Origin: Perkinsus olseni
Taxonomy: Eukaryota; Perkinsozoa; Perkinsida
DNA: 64,000 nt
Assembly (NCBI GenBank): GCA_013115125.1
Contig: JABANN010000116.1
Span: 1-64,000, forward strand
Direction: 5' to 3'
Shown here in pieces: positions 1-10,900 of this stretch. Position numbers and translations under genes: made by a program. Each line of letters opens with the position of its first letter. Within the stretch, counting starts at the first letter, position 1. The notes below the pieces were generated by a model. That model did no database searches. It saw only the letters and a program-made list of their open reading frames with translations, and was not told where the DNA came from.

Positions 1-180
1 TGTTTTTTCTCCATGCTTGATTACCCCGTATGCCAAGTTTCAGACCCCCAATCGCAATAAATTGGAAGAAATGTGGAAAAAACGCGATGTGATATAATTT
101 TGTGGAAGGGTTTATTTCACAGCCGCCACATTGAATGGTTTCTCTGCCCAACTCACCAACCCAACATTGCGATGAGTCAT

Positions 181-255
181 TCACAACACGTTCAGGATAT
201 GCATGAAAAGCAGCATCACGACGCAGCAGGCCATCAGCTTGTCATTAAAGTCCAT
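181..255 (-). CDS. Possible tiny membrane peptide, 24 residues
   Basis: An ATG at 253-255 opens a 24-codon frame ending in TGA at 181-183. It is mostly hydrophobic (CCVVMLLFMHIL), like a tail anchor or single membrane helix. It lies just past the stop of the 2OG oxygenase, so it may instead be 3' UTR or an alternative last exon. Nothing else supports it. Confidence 0.2.
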   Translation of the reverse strand: MDFNDKLMACCVVMLLFMHILNVL

Positions 256-266
256 CCTTAGTTCTT

Positions 267-1642
267 TCACCTGAAGCATTCTTCAATTAAGTTAGAATGG
301 AACATGGTAACCCCACAGTGCTCCGCTCGTTGGTAATCTGCCACCCACGGAACTCGGAGGGAGGAGGGTATATCTCGATGCCATAGAGTACTTGGTATGT
401 CGCCGGTGAACTGTGCATTCTGGATATTGAAAGCGATCATTATCCTACGCTGCGTACCTACAGCCGGCGATAGACTCTACAGCGGCAGTATCACGGACCC
501 TATTTAGTACTTACTCGTGTTCGTGGAACCAGTGGTTGGTGAGACCATATGGTTCAACCAACTCGGGAACATGACCAGTTGTCCTGGATAGACGTCTATC
601 GGTACCTGAAGTTTCCACCTTCGCCCAGGGCTAAACAGGAGGGAACAGCCATCGCCAACTACACGCAGATCGAATACAAAAACGAGTGCAAGCAAGGAGG
701 CGCGGCGATATGCAGATGGGGAATGATCAGCTGTGAACTCACTGTCCGTCCGAACGGTGGAACCTGCCCTCGGGGATCCATGAGGATGAGCTTCCCGTTA
801 CTCGACCCGCGAGCGACTTTTGCGTAGAAGACAGCGACACAGTCCTGCCCGGTATGGGTATGAGGGCTGTGATACTCGTTGGCGAAGTGAACTGCTGTCC
901 AGTAACTCATGCTGAACCTACTGAAGCCGCAGCCACTCTTGCTGATGTCCATGGCCTGATGCCCCGGCCCCTCCGGCACAACAGAATAATTGCCGACAGG
1001 CGCCAGTTATGAACTTGAAATTGAGGCATACCTTTTTCTTGCGATTGCTCGGGGATCTCCTCCAGAATGCTCGAGGTAACGTCTGGCCAGGCGGTTTATG
1101 ATTCCCAACAGCTGGTGGAACCTGCGTTCCCGTGACAGGTGGAACCGATACGAGCGTGTCTCCACTTCTTGGAGTTACTCAGCCGTTTCCTCCAGGGGTC
1201 GCTCGGTTATTGGCAAGGCCATCTGCCAGTGGTAAAAGTCATCGTTAACTATCCCAGAGTTCACTGAAACCCAAGGAGAGTTGGCTTCTCGAATCAACGA
1301 CATTGGGCGCCGAATTCAAGTTTGCAGCAGCTCCAAATACACGTAGCACACCCTTCCGAGCGTACTCGTGCCATTCTCCATTTTCCCTTTCTTCTCCAAT
1401 CGGATGCGGCGTTGTTCCAGGAACTTCTCGTACGTTCTCTCTGATGCGCTTGCGATCGCCTCGGAAAATGCAGGGCCTAGGGTCGCGGAAAGATTAACCG
1501 TTTCAAGCAAGGTCGGCCACAACAGAGTGCGGTGGCTCTCAGGCAGCGGTGGCTCCTGGTCCACTGGGGGGATAGTGGCAGACACGCTAGCCATAACTAG
1601 AAGCACTCCGAGAGATACCATAGTGAACTTGCCATGAACCCT
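267..1642 (-). CDS. Secreted 2OG-Fe(II) oxygenase (PF13759-like), multi-exon
   Basis: Probable iron- and 2-oxoglutarate-dependent dioxygenase of the 2OG-FeII_Oxy_5 type; its substrate is unknown. Exon 1 encodes a hydrophobic leader (MVSLGVLLVMASVSA), then a WPTLLETVNL stretch like the family's N-terminus. Later exons carry NEYHSPHTHTG (the metal-binding H-x-H region, near 850-890), a KLILMDPRG block, then PGQLVMFPSWLNHMV (second metal His, near 545-575) and IMIAFNIQ, the usual closing strand of the family. At least six exons are needed. Two introns resolve cleanly: one ends in TTTAG and joins V to PGRRW, and one starts GTACTAAATAG and ends GCGTAG just before IMIAFN. The stop TGA lies at 267-269. 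Members are common in bacteria, phages and algae; a leader peptide is unusual and points to export or the secretory pathway. The start could also be upstream, at 1675. Confidence 0.72.
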
Positions 1643-1889
1643 CATAGCAAAATGATGGAAACGCTCTGCATGCAAGGTTAACGAAACATCATTCTCCGAC
1701 GGTAACAGCGGGCGCTGATTGACTCGGCATAGAGACCATTAGCTGATGAACGCAAGTCACTGATCTTTGGGAAAGTGATGACATCCCACATGAAGTGAGA
1801 CACATGTAAGAGCCAAAGAGTAGCCACCATGACTCGTATCGGGGAAGTCGGATACTCCGGCGACGGCAGAGCAGGATAGGATACAGGAG

Positions 1890-3256
1890 CTATCGCCGTC
1901 TCCTTCTTTGAGGTCGACCACGGACGGGCTCCTCGCCTGCTGTGGACGACATCGGGCCTAGCTGCTCATCAGTGGGCAGCTCTCTCCAGACTTCACCATC
2001 CTCGACAGACTGACATTCCTTTCGGGGTACTTCTGAAGCCTTCTGTGGGAGAGCCATGCAAGGATGGGCCTCGGGCTGGGGCTCGTGGCTCTCGATAATG
2101 TCTACCATGAGGCCGCTCTCCCTCGACCAATCATCTAGGATATCTCGAACGGCTTCAACGACTTCCCGATTCAGTCGCGCACCAAACTGCCCCGTCTTAG
2201 CCGGCAGGTAAGTCCAAGGGGTGGCCCACACACAGCCCAGAGGGTAGGTCAACACAAGTGAACCGCGTGGGAATTGAACCTGGACCGTCCGCTTCACGGC
2301 GTCCTCGGGCAGCTCATAACCGTGCAGGTATCTCCAATAGCGGACAAGATCCTCCTTCGACTTGAGCCCTGGCGGGGGGTTCGGGGCTGGCCCCCAACCA
2401 ACAATCGTGGCTTCAGTCATATGCGGCAGCAGAACGCAGCGAGGGTGCAACAGCTCAACCGGGTCCGACGAGGATAGATCGGGCTTGACCACTCGGAAGG
2501 TAGCCGGAGACACTTGCATCCGCAGTAGGCCTGGGAAAGGCAACTACAACCTCCCGAGCGCAGGCGCGTGAACGCGAAGTACTCGACTCGCGCCGGAGTG
2601 GGAGGGGAGATTGGGCGTGGAATTGTAAGCCTCACCTTGCTCAGGAACACACTGAGTTACAGTCAACATTGAAGCACCCACCGTGCAGGAACCAGCAGTA
2701 GACTTGTCGGGTGAGAGAACCTGCTGCCGATGCTTTCCTAACACGCCCCCGCCCTACTGCACCGCCGACCTCCGCCATCGCTAGGCGATTCGCTTTACCG
2801 CCAACGTGAATCCAGTTGCCACTCAACAGCATACCACAACAGATGCCAAAGTGCAGGAGGGAGGAAAATATCTGGAGCCGAGAAAATGAAGAACCCCCGA
2901 GGGTGGTGTTTTAACAAATCATCCGATGATCGCTTCATATCGCCCTCTGTGGAAAACCCCCAGAAAATACGCACGTCGGTGTTGAAAGTCCAACTGAACT
3001 GGGCGCGGTGCTAGACTACAAACTCACACGCGCACGAGGACACAAGGACACGACTACTCGGATCAAAATCAACTCTCACTTGACGCAAGGTTCTAATCTC
3101 GTGCCTCTGCGTTACGGCGAGCCTCAAGCCGAAGCCCACTCGCATGGAGTCCGAGGCGAGTAACTCTTGCAGGAACTTCAACTGTGAGGGGCCGAAGGTG
3201 AGAACAACTGCGGCTGTGGCAAGGTCGGGGTGCGGACAGGCTATCCACGACTTCAT
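1890..3256 (-). CDS. C18orf63/DUF4708-like protein
   Basis: The last exon (1890-2543) is open for 217 codons. It carries a segment that I align from memory with vertebrate C18orf63 (DUF4708): a LLPHM block, then DLVRYWRYLHGYELPED, a VQVQFPRGSLVLTYPLGC strand pair, and a C-terminal helix (LNREVVEAVRDILDDW). The function of this family is unknown. The tail is basic (GRPQRRRRR). A coding-looking segment at 3011-3256 (VVLTFGPSQLKFLQELL) is probably the N-terminal exon. The exons between 2543 and 3011 are not resolved, so the gene extent is approximate. The upstream side meets the dispersed repeat that begins near 3290. Confidence 0.5.
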
Positions 3257-3289
3257 CTACCAGCGGATCTCCGAACGTCCAGACAGTAT

Positions 3290-3530
3290 GACCGGTGTCT
3301 TACTTCACACTTCAGGTTCAACAGCCGAGCAACTTGCTCGGATGTACGGAATACGTAAGGCGACCTCGGGCTGCCTTTGGGCGGGGGTGGGGTCCTGAGG
3401 TGACAGTGTAGTAACTAGCCTGCCTGGGTGAACAGACCGACACTCACTTTGTGTCAATACCAACGGTAACCAGGCAGCTACTTTTCGGCAACGATCGCAG
3501 CCGAAGCTCGATCACCTCGTCCAGAGCTTT
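3290..3530 (+). repeat. Dispersed repeat, copy 1
   Basis: A diverged match to 7350-7565 in the same orientation. Shared blocks include CTTACTTCrCACTTCAGGTTCAA, AGCCGAGCAACTT, AGGCGACCTCGGGCTGC and GGCrACTACTTTT..GGCAACGAT. Similarity by eye is roughly 70%. No terminal repeats or transposase frame are visible, so it is probably an old non-autonomous element or a duplicated fragment. Confidence 0.6.
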
Positions 3531-3539
3531 TCTCGAGGC

Positions 3540-3829
3540 AGGCTGGGAGCCGCTGACAAGCAGAGGTCTTCCGAAGTCTCCTGGTGCATGGCGCGATGCA
3601 GCTTAGCGAAGGCTTACTCGGAGGTAACTCCCCGCTGCGTTGTGAGAAGCCCCGCTCCGAACTCTCTAGCGGCCCTCTGTTGCTGCGGTGTCGGTGCTTG
3701 TGCTACACTCGAGCCCAGTACGGGAGGTACGAGCCCTGATGTGCCACTGGTCCCTGCCGCAGCTTGAGTCTGTGCAGGGACCTTGGCGCACGCTTTAGCG
3801 TTCGTCCGTGAGCGTTTCCTCGGTGGCAT
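3540..3829 (-). CDS. Unknown basic-start protein, first exon
   Basis: An ATG at 3827-3829 starts MPPRKRSRTNAKACAKVPAQ, a lysine/arginine-rich, nuclear-localisation-like start, followed by an Ala/Thr/Gly/Gln-rich stretch and QQQRAAREFGAGLLTTQRG. The frame ends at 3614, with a possible splice donor in the last codons. Downstream exons toward the dispersed repeat are not clear. This could be the start of a small nuclear protein or a decayed gag-like gene. The end given is approximate. Confidence 0.3.
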
Positions 3830-4081
3830 TGTAACGTGAATGAAGCTGCTGAATACCAAAACGCTGACTAGCGTAATGCACAGTGGCCTGGGACGAGATC
3901 GTCCATCTGAGCAGAACAAGAGTCATCCATCGATTGCGGAAATGACTTCAGATAGACTGACCACAGGAGATGGGTTAGCCGTGACAGCTAAGCTGTCGCC
4001 GCCCCGGAGGAGGTCGTCGGGTCAATACTCCTAGACCGTACGAGACCCACGTTGGCTCCGGAGGGCTCTATGGACGTTCGA

Positions 4082-4330
4082 TCATAGAAGGAGAAGGGCG
4101 TAGTGCTGTGCAGGTTGACTGACGCGCTTGTCGAGGGTCTCAGTTATGATTTGGTACATGTCCTTGAGACCGTTGATGCTGCTGGTCTCACCTCCAAACG
4201 TGTATGGATACACCAGGCCAACAATGGTGTCTTCCGCTTGGCGATTGCCTTGCCAGAAGGACAGGTCACCAAGGGCCCCCAAGTCCCGGCCCTGGGTGTG
4301 GCCCTGCTCTGCGATCGGTGGGGAAGGTTA
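4082..4330 (-). CDS. Possible orphan exon
   Basis: The minus strand reads GRDLGALGDLSFWQGNRQ, then a Tyr/Gly-rich segment (LVYPYTFGGETSSINGLKD) and a helix-like MYQIITETLDKRV before a stop at 4082. Composition looks protein-like, but no family is recognised and no flanking exons are evident. A plus-strand frame overlaps it. Between 3830 and 5467 I see no other convincing gene. Confidence 0.25.
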
Positions 4331-5191
4331 AGGCCAACGTCTCCCTCACCGTTAAGGGAAGCCTGCGCGGAAGTGACACGTGTCCCGTGACAGTGACAGT
4401 GTGTGGCAGGAGGATCTGCCTGCTCCTGTTGGCCAGTGTTCTAGCTGCGGGATATCGATTGTTCGCTATATGTACATCGACTCCGTTCCGCCTTACTTGC
4501 TGCTTTAACTTTTTGACTGTGCGGCCCGCGCGTGCAAGGTAGACAGATAGACAGTATTTGGCGGGCGGGATAGTGTTAAGCGCAGCTTGTATGCGTATGC
4601 GTCAAAGGACCGATTGCATTTAGAGTCTTTCGTGGATTCTTTTGTGGATTACAGTTGGCCCGTCTGCCAACTCGTCAGCTGCAGCTCAACTATTATCTGA
4701 TATCTGTATTGCCTTTGGGATTGTGTTACCAGAGTCACTGGCATCGACTACCTAGAGTATCAATCGACGACTCGATCACGACGCTGAAGATCTCCGCGCA
4801 CAAGTGTCCTTCCCGTGACACGAGGAGACATCCCGCGCTCATGGCTCGTCATTCGTAATCGTCCTGATAGGGGATGTTAGTTTCCGCTTGGGTGTGTCGT
4901 TATTTGGTACGATCGTCACGCTTTCTAGTGGTCGAAGCCTTTGCCCCTGTGGCTGTCCTGCAATCATCAGTGGTTCTCGACTTGAGTGCGACCGGTCCGT
5001 GCAACCCGGCTCCACGGATACGAATTAATGCGACATACCTGCGGGCATCCTTGCTTACTGTGCGGGTTCTAAAGGTGCCACTCGGACTTCACAGAGGCAT
5101 CTTCAACTCGATGGTGACCTGTTCGTACCTGCATCAAAGACAAGGATCAGCGCCTCACGCTCATCCGCCTGTGAACCTCACAGTGGCCGCT

Positions 5192-5216
5192 GCTAGCCTC
5201 ACAGTGTGAGGCTAGC
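5192..5216. repeat. Perfect 11-bp inverted repeat (hairpin)
   Basis: GCTAGCCTCAC (5192-5202), a 3-nt loop, then GTGAGGCTAGC (5206-5216). It lies about 250 bp upstream of the secreted-protein gene, in otherwise unassigned sequence. It could be a promoter element or a small transposon relic. Confidence 0.7.
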
Positions 5217-5467
5217 AACTTCCTACTGGTGACGGCGCGCATGCGTGCAGATTGTTCATCATAGCGGTGGCTACTTGCCGTTGCTCATGATCGTGGCTCG
5301 TGACTGAAGATCCTCTCAAACGTGGCGTCCGAAGTTCATCACGTCGAGGGGCACGCCGAACTCCCGGTATCCCAATCAGTGCAATCATCACATCAATAGC
5401 ATCTGACTGGAGATTTTGTGGGTTTCGATGGAACGCTTCAATCAGTCTTTCGACTTACTTTTACTGA

Positions 5468-6283
5468 ATGCCATCCATCACCGTCGCCTCGATGGTAGTG
5501 CTCCTCAGTCTCGGTGTCGCTCTACAGCCGGGGAAGTACTGCGCTCTGCCCGTGGTGGGTGAGCAGCTTCGTCAGACGATCTTTACGGCATGTATCTTCT
5601 TCGATTACGAATCACCCTCCAAAGCTACATTGGGTTACAACTATTGCTATTTACAGCTCTTCAACGTGAAGTATGATAACGTCGTTTTCAAGGATGGTGA
5701 TGTCATTCTGAAGCGTCGTGGTGGGCATACTGAAGGTCCTGAGTTGTATCCCTACTTCGACGTGGGCTTCGACCTCAAGTTGTCTCCCATGCACCCCGAC
5801 GTTGTGCAAATGGTTGCTAAGGACGGTAGCTACATTTACAATCTCTCCCGGAACTGTACCGGGCCGAAATCTCACTTTCCGGCGTCCCCTTGTTCCACTT
5901 CGCCGGACGGCGGATCGAGACTGTTGAGTACCGCAGACAGGCAGCCCGATGGCATTTATTCGGCCTATCCCGGCCCCGACTTCAACGCTATTCACTTCTA
6001 CACATACAAGGATGATTCTGTCCCTTATGCGGGGGGAACTCTGTTCAATTCCAGGAAAAACACCGTGTTGTATGTCACAGCCGACGCCACTTACGAGTTG
6101 GTCAAACAAGGTTCCCGTGAGCTCTTCAAGTTCAAGAATGACGCCTACAAGTTCTCGGAACGATTCTACAAGATAGCTGCGGAGTTCTTCTACAACCCAG
6201 TCAACAACACGGTGCTCTTCATCCCTAACAATAAATCAATTCCGAGCATAACACTCGAGCTTGAGGGCCCACCACATTCGTAG
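5468..6283 (+). CDS. Intronless secreted protein, lineage-specific
   Basis: A single uninterrupted frame of 271 codons. Residues 1-20 (MPSITVASMVVLLSLGVALQ) form a clear signal peptide with a hydrophobic core. The mature part is rich in Tyr, Phe and Asn, has a few cysteines (including CALPV, FTACIFF, NYCYLQ, NLSRNCTG, PASPCST) and N-glycosylation sequons (NLS, NCT, NNT, NKS). Its alternating pattern suggests a beta-rich fold. There is no transmembrane segment or GPI-type tail, so it is probably released or targeted to a compartment. No known family is recognised. The start is chosen because it begins the signal peptide directly. Unlike its neighbours it has no introns. Confidence 0.85.
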   Translation: MPSITVASMVVLLSLGVALQPGKYCALPVVGEQLRQTIFTACIFFDYESPSKATLGYNYCYLQLFNVKYDNVVFKDGDVILKRRGGHTEGPELYPYFDVGFDLKLSPMHPDVVQMVAKDGSYIYNLSRNCTGPKSHFPASPCSTSPDGGSRLLSTADRQPDGIYSAYPGPDFNAIHFYTYKDDSVPYAGGTLFNSRKNTVLYVTADATYELVKQGSRELFKFKNDAYKFSERFYKIAAEFFYNPVNNTVLFIPNNKSIPSITLELEGPPHS

Positions 6284-7349
6284 CGCTTGGATGCGTTGGC
6301 AACTCCATACGGTTACGTGTGACTTCGTTAGCAGTCTCCGAGCCCTTGCACTCCTACAGCCTGGCCCTGGGTTGCTCGGCACTTCAGGCCTCCTTATATC
6401 ATCCACGAGTGTCGAGGGTGCTCCGTAGTGAGTCACGACTATGCCCAGTCACTACTAGTGATTACTAATCACTTATTAGGCCACACATCCGGTGCTTGCA
6501 CGCGCAGAAGTCGTGACGAGCTGTCTTTCATTTCTTTGATTCATGCCTCTCAGAGTCAATCGATGATCAGTACTTTGTTGTGGATGATCTTTCGTGAGCA
6601 TCGGTTGTACGACGGTGGTGACATGATGTAACTCTGTCTTATTTCACGCTTAATGTGTTCGCGTGCAACTCGCGTGTACACGTGTTTTGCCCGGGCCGGG
6701 CAGTGGCCGTTTTCCACTAGTCGACCTTGTCGAAAGAGTCTATGAAAAGAGAGCCCCTGTTTTCTCTGCGTTGTCTATTTGTGAAAAACGAGCTGGTGCA
6801 CCGAGGTACCTGAGTATGCGTGCAACCGCTATATTCGCTTAGGTAGATCAGTTGAATAGTTCGATCATTTTTCTCTAGACCCGCCTTGTACTTATTCAAG
6901 TCAGCCCTTTTCTTTAGACCTTAGTGGCAATGAGTTCAGCCCAGGATGGCACACCCCCTTACAATGAAAACATCGCAATAGGTGGTCGATCCACGAGAGA
7001 TGAATGCTGATGTAGTGGAGTATGGTGGATTAAACCTCTCTCTCTCCCTCCTCAACACTATGGGCAACGAGGCATTTGTTTTATTTGGACTATTGCAAAA
7101 TAGCCAATTGCACACCTTTTTAGTGTGGCAGTCGTGTTCTGGTTCATAGTTTTGAAGCAGTTAAGGCCGCAGGCAGTGAATGTAGCAAACTTGTCGAGTT
7201 TTATAGAAGCTTCAATTTCGGCGGCGTGCAGTTTCAAAGACTTCCATTCGAAAGCAGAGTTCCTTATCTGATCAGAAACCTTGCTTTCGATTATGTTATT
7301 TCATTAATTCCGCGAAGAAGAACCTCAATTCCAGACCGGAATCACAGGA
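6284..7349. other. No gene seen
   Basis: About 1.07 kb between the secreted-protein gene and the second dispersed-repeat copy. Only short random frames are present. No RNA gene, terminal repeat or strong low-complexity tract was noticed apart from a short palindrome-rich patch near 6440-6475 (AGTGATTACTAATCACT). Confidence 0.6.
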
Positions 7350-7565
7350 CTCGACCAGTGTCTTACTTCGCACTTCAGGTTCAAGAGCCGAGCAACTTTC
7401 CTGCTGCTCGGACGAACGGCATACGTGAGGCGACCTCGGGCTGCTTGGGGTGGCGGTGGTCCCCTGCGGTAATTCTGTAGTGAATGCTCGCACACACGTA
7501 ACGGGCTCTTACTTGAAGCACTAACGGCTTTCAGGCGACTACTTTTTTGGCAACGATTGGTCATC
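7350..7565 (+). repeat. Dispersed repeat, copy 2
   Basis: The second copy of the element at 3290-3530, same orientation, with a few small insertions relative to copy 1 (for example extra bases in the AGCAACTT..GCTCGGA block). No coding capacity of its own is apparent. From 7566 to 7914 no gene is seen. Confidence 0.6.
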
Positions 7566-7914
7566 TCCAATAGAGATATCGGCAACAAAAACGGCGTATT
7601 AAGTACGCTAAACACGCTCGGGATGGACTTCTCAGGCAGCTGGGTATGTCCAAGTTGTGAGCAGTTGTGAAGCCATCGCCTTACATGACACGCTGAGAGT
7701 GATCGAACAGTTGTTGGCATGGCACACCTTCATGAGACTAGCGGAAAGGGAACACTTCTCCGCGTTCGAAGCAGCAAGATATTCGGCTCCGATCGTCGAG
7801 TGGAGGAGATCATGCGACTACGTTTGCTTGACCTTCGCCCGGCAGTAACAGTATTGACAGAGCGCAGACGAGGTCTAGACGAGACTGGTTTATCAAGTCC
7901 CATGGCATCATGCA

Positions 7915-10900
7915 TCAGTCATCGTCCATGGCAGGATCTTGCAGTTGATCGTAGATGTCCATGAATCGTGCTGTCACCAACTCATTGACGTGTGCAGGGA
8001 CCTGCAGACCACACAACAGCAGTTAGTCTGTCGGAGAGCTGCTCACTCGTGCTTGCCAAACTTCCTCGTACTTCTTCAGGAATTCATCTCCGAATACTCT
8101 GACGAGGAAAGCATGAAACTTCGGCTGGTTGAATCGCTGCGAACTTGGATCCACTCACTCGTAGCACTTTGCTGTCAAGTCGATCGCATTCTTCCTAACT
8201 TCACCCGAGTGGTGGCAAAGGCCCGCGACTGCCAATGTCATGATATGGTCGAGTTGAACAGACCCGTCTGATCTGCACATGTCCATCTGGTGGAGCGCCC
8301 AACAGTGTGTGGCCCAGCCGAAGACGTCGAACAAAGCCTTACGACATCTAAACCCATCTTCACACGGGCGTTCATGAAATTTGGCGACAACCCTCGAATG
8401 GAAGCGATGCTTTCTTCGGCCGCTTCGAGGGAGTGCTTCAGCATTTTGTTCGCATCGAGGGAACTCAGGTAGGGCAGTAGGGCTTCAGCGCCACAAAGGC
8501 TTACTATCTTCAACTACAATAGAAAGAAGATTGTTCTCTGTAGCCCTATTTGCGTTCTCACGGCCAGGTTGCGCGCCTTCTCGGAAACTCGATGATTATG
8601 GTCTCCGATTCTCCTAACCAACGCTGGAGCGAGACCCGTATCCGCATGACTGATGATATATCCGAGATCCTGAAGGCAGAGAAGACGGCAGACGACTCGG
8701 ATGTCAACAGTCTAAACATTGGAAATAGTATAACAAGCACAAACGTCACTCTTGTTAACTCGAACCTGGGCGAGTACCACAATTCTCGCAAGCCTTGTTA
8801 CATGAGGATAGGTCTCGCTGTGACTATTGGAAGCCACATCATTAGCGCAGGAAGCCTTCTCACTTGAATGCTAATCATGTCCTGAGCCTCCTCCAATCGA
8901 AGGAAGGCATCTGAAGTTTCTATTGCTGATATCGTGTTCGGAACCTATCACAAACCACTTCCTTCGCGGACTATATGTGTTCGAAGTGGTACGTTGTTCT
9001 GTTCTATGAAGGACCCGCAGACTTGCGAAAGTCCACGCCAACAGCGAAGGGCCCCGGAGGCTGAGCAAGATCCTGTCGATTCAACAAAGTCGTCAATGGA
9101 GTTCTTGTACTGCTCGAGCATCCAATTCTGAACCTGCCGCCTGCAGTCATTCACTCGAGGAGTGTTCGGGCATGTGCTCCTCAGTTGGCCCACCTGCCAA
9201 AGACTTCGCTCTCGCCGAGTGGTCTTGTGTTCACGGTGGAGGATACCGGCGGCCAGTTTTCCGAAGCTCTTAGCCACTACGCCGTACTCGTCTCGCGCTC
9301 CGGTGAAATATGGCGAAGACGTCCGCGGGTCTTCCTCGTCAACTTTCGAGGTGACAACAGCATGCAAGGTCGCTTCTTAGTGAGCAGGAGGCAATAGTGG
9401 GAGTCGCTCGGAGATCCCCAGCCGCAGAGGGATGAGGCTCACTCAGAGATTTTATCTCGGGTAACACCAGTTGCTCCAAATGTGATGTGACCTCATCCGT
9501 ATCATGAGCTCTGCACTTCGTTATAACTTTTTCGGCTAGCCAACGGTCCGGACTGGACATGACCTGACGAGCTTATTACCAATAGACTGGGCAAGTTGCG
9601 TCAAAGGAGGCGTTTGCATCCGAAAGATGCCATCCTCCGATCTGCGTTTCTCAGCTGGGGAGTCCCGGCCAATCGTAAATGGGACGATTCCAGTTCGCAC
9701 CTTGATTCCTTCAATGAGGGCATCAAAGTCATCGGAACTGTTGACCTCCGTCGACGGTCTACGTCCGTCTGCGTTACTTTCTTGCAATGGCTGCTCAACG
9801 TGCTGCGTTCCGTGCCCATCCTTCGACCACTGATTTTCCTGGCTTTACGACGAGCGATGAAAAGTTGTGGTATGAAAGCAAATAAGAATGGCCGGTTCTG
9901 ACCAGGACCCTCACTCGCTATCTGGATCCACCTCTGTCGGGTTAGCTTTGGTACGGAGTACATCATCATCATCATCATCCTCGAAGGGTGTAGTTGCATC
10001 TGCCGTGATAAAATAGCGTTTCAACGACCCTTCAGGGGTGAGCCGGTGAGAAAGTCTGTATTGGCTAATATACCTTGGCCCGGCTCATCATTGCTTTCGT
10101 CAAGTCCGGCACTGAAAGTGATACGGTCTCCTCGCGCTTGCCTCATTCGGTCGAGAGCCTGTATTGCCTGAGCATAGTGAAGAGACCTCACAGAATGAGA
10201 GAGGATGAACGATCTCTCACGCAGTCACGCTGCTGTTTCAGCACGGTCACTTCGGATTCAAGAATAGAGCACTGCCGCAGCGCTTCTTCCAACCTGGAGT
10301 CCTCTGCTCCCTACAGAAAGCTCCCTCATGCCACGTGCCACAGCTCTCCTCTGGCCATCATTGAAGTACAGCTGGAGCCTCCATCGGATCATTTTCACAT
10401 TCCTGGTTCGGCTTGTACATCCTCTGCGTGCCAACGGGTCGAATATCCGGTAGCTCGGGGAGACTAAGGTGGCGTACATGGCAAGCATCTCCGAGGTTGA
10501 GGTCGGCCTACTCCTCGAGAGACCGACGAACCTCTGTCATTGCGGTAGACACCTCACGGGCCACCTTGTCCAAGCTGATATCCTCATCCTCGTCGCGTGG
10601 GGGCTCTCGCGTCCCTTCACGTTCTACCAGCTTCTCCGTTCTCTGAAAGAGCGAGCCCGCGCTCTCAGTTACTTTTGTTTTTCCCCAACGATAGGTCGAA
10701 CGAGAATAATGGGGTACACGTCATTGGAGAGAATTCCCGGGTAGCGGACCGCAGGACAATGCCATCACATATACGATTCTCGCCCTAGGAAGACCTTCTC
10801 CTTTTCAATTCTATCCTCCCTCTTCCTCGCACCGCGGCTAGGGGCCATGTGGGTCGGTAGTGGGAAGCCGAGGATAGTAACCCCTGCGGAGCAGAGGCCA

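Noticed and set aside
8550-8867. Plus-strand frame with Asn/Ser/Thr-rich text
   Set aside because: It overlaps the minus-strand CEP104-like gene, has no leader and no splice partner. The minus strand has a supported gene here.
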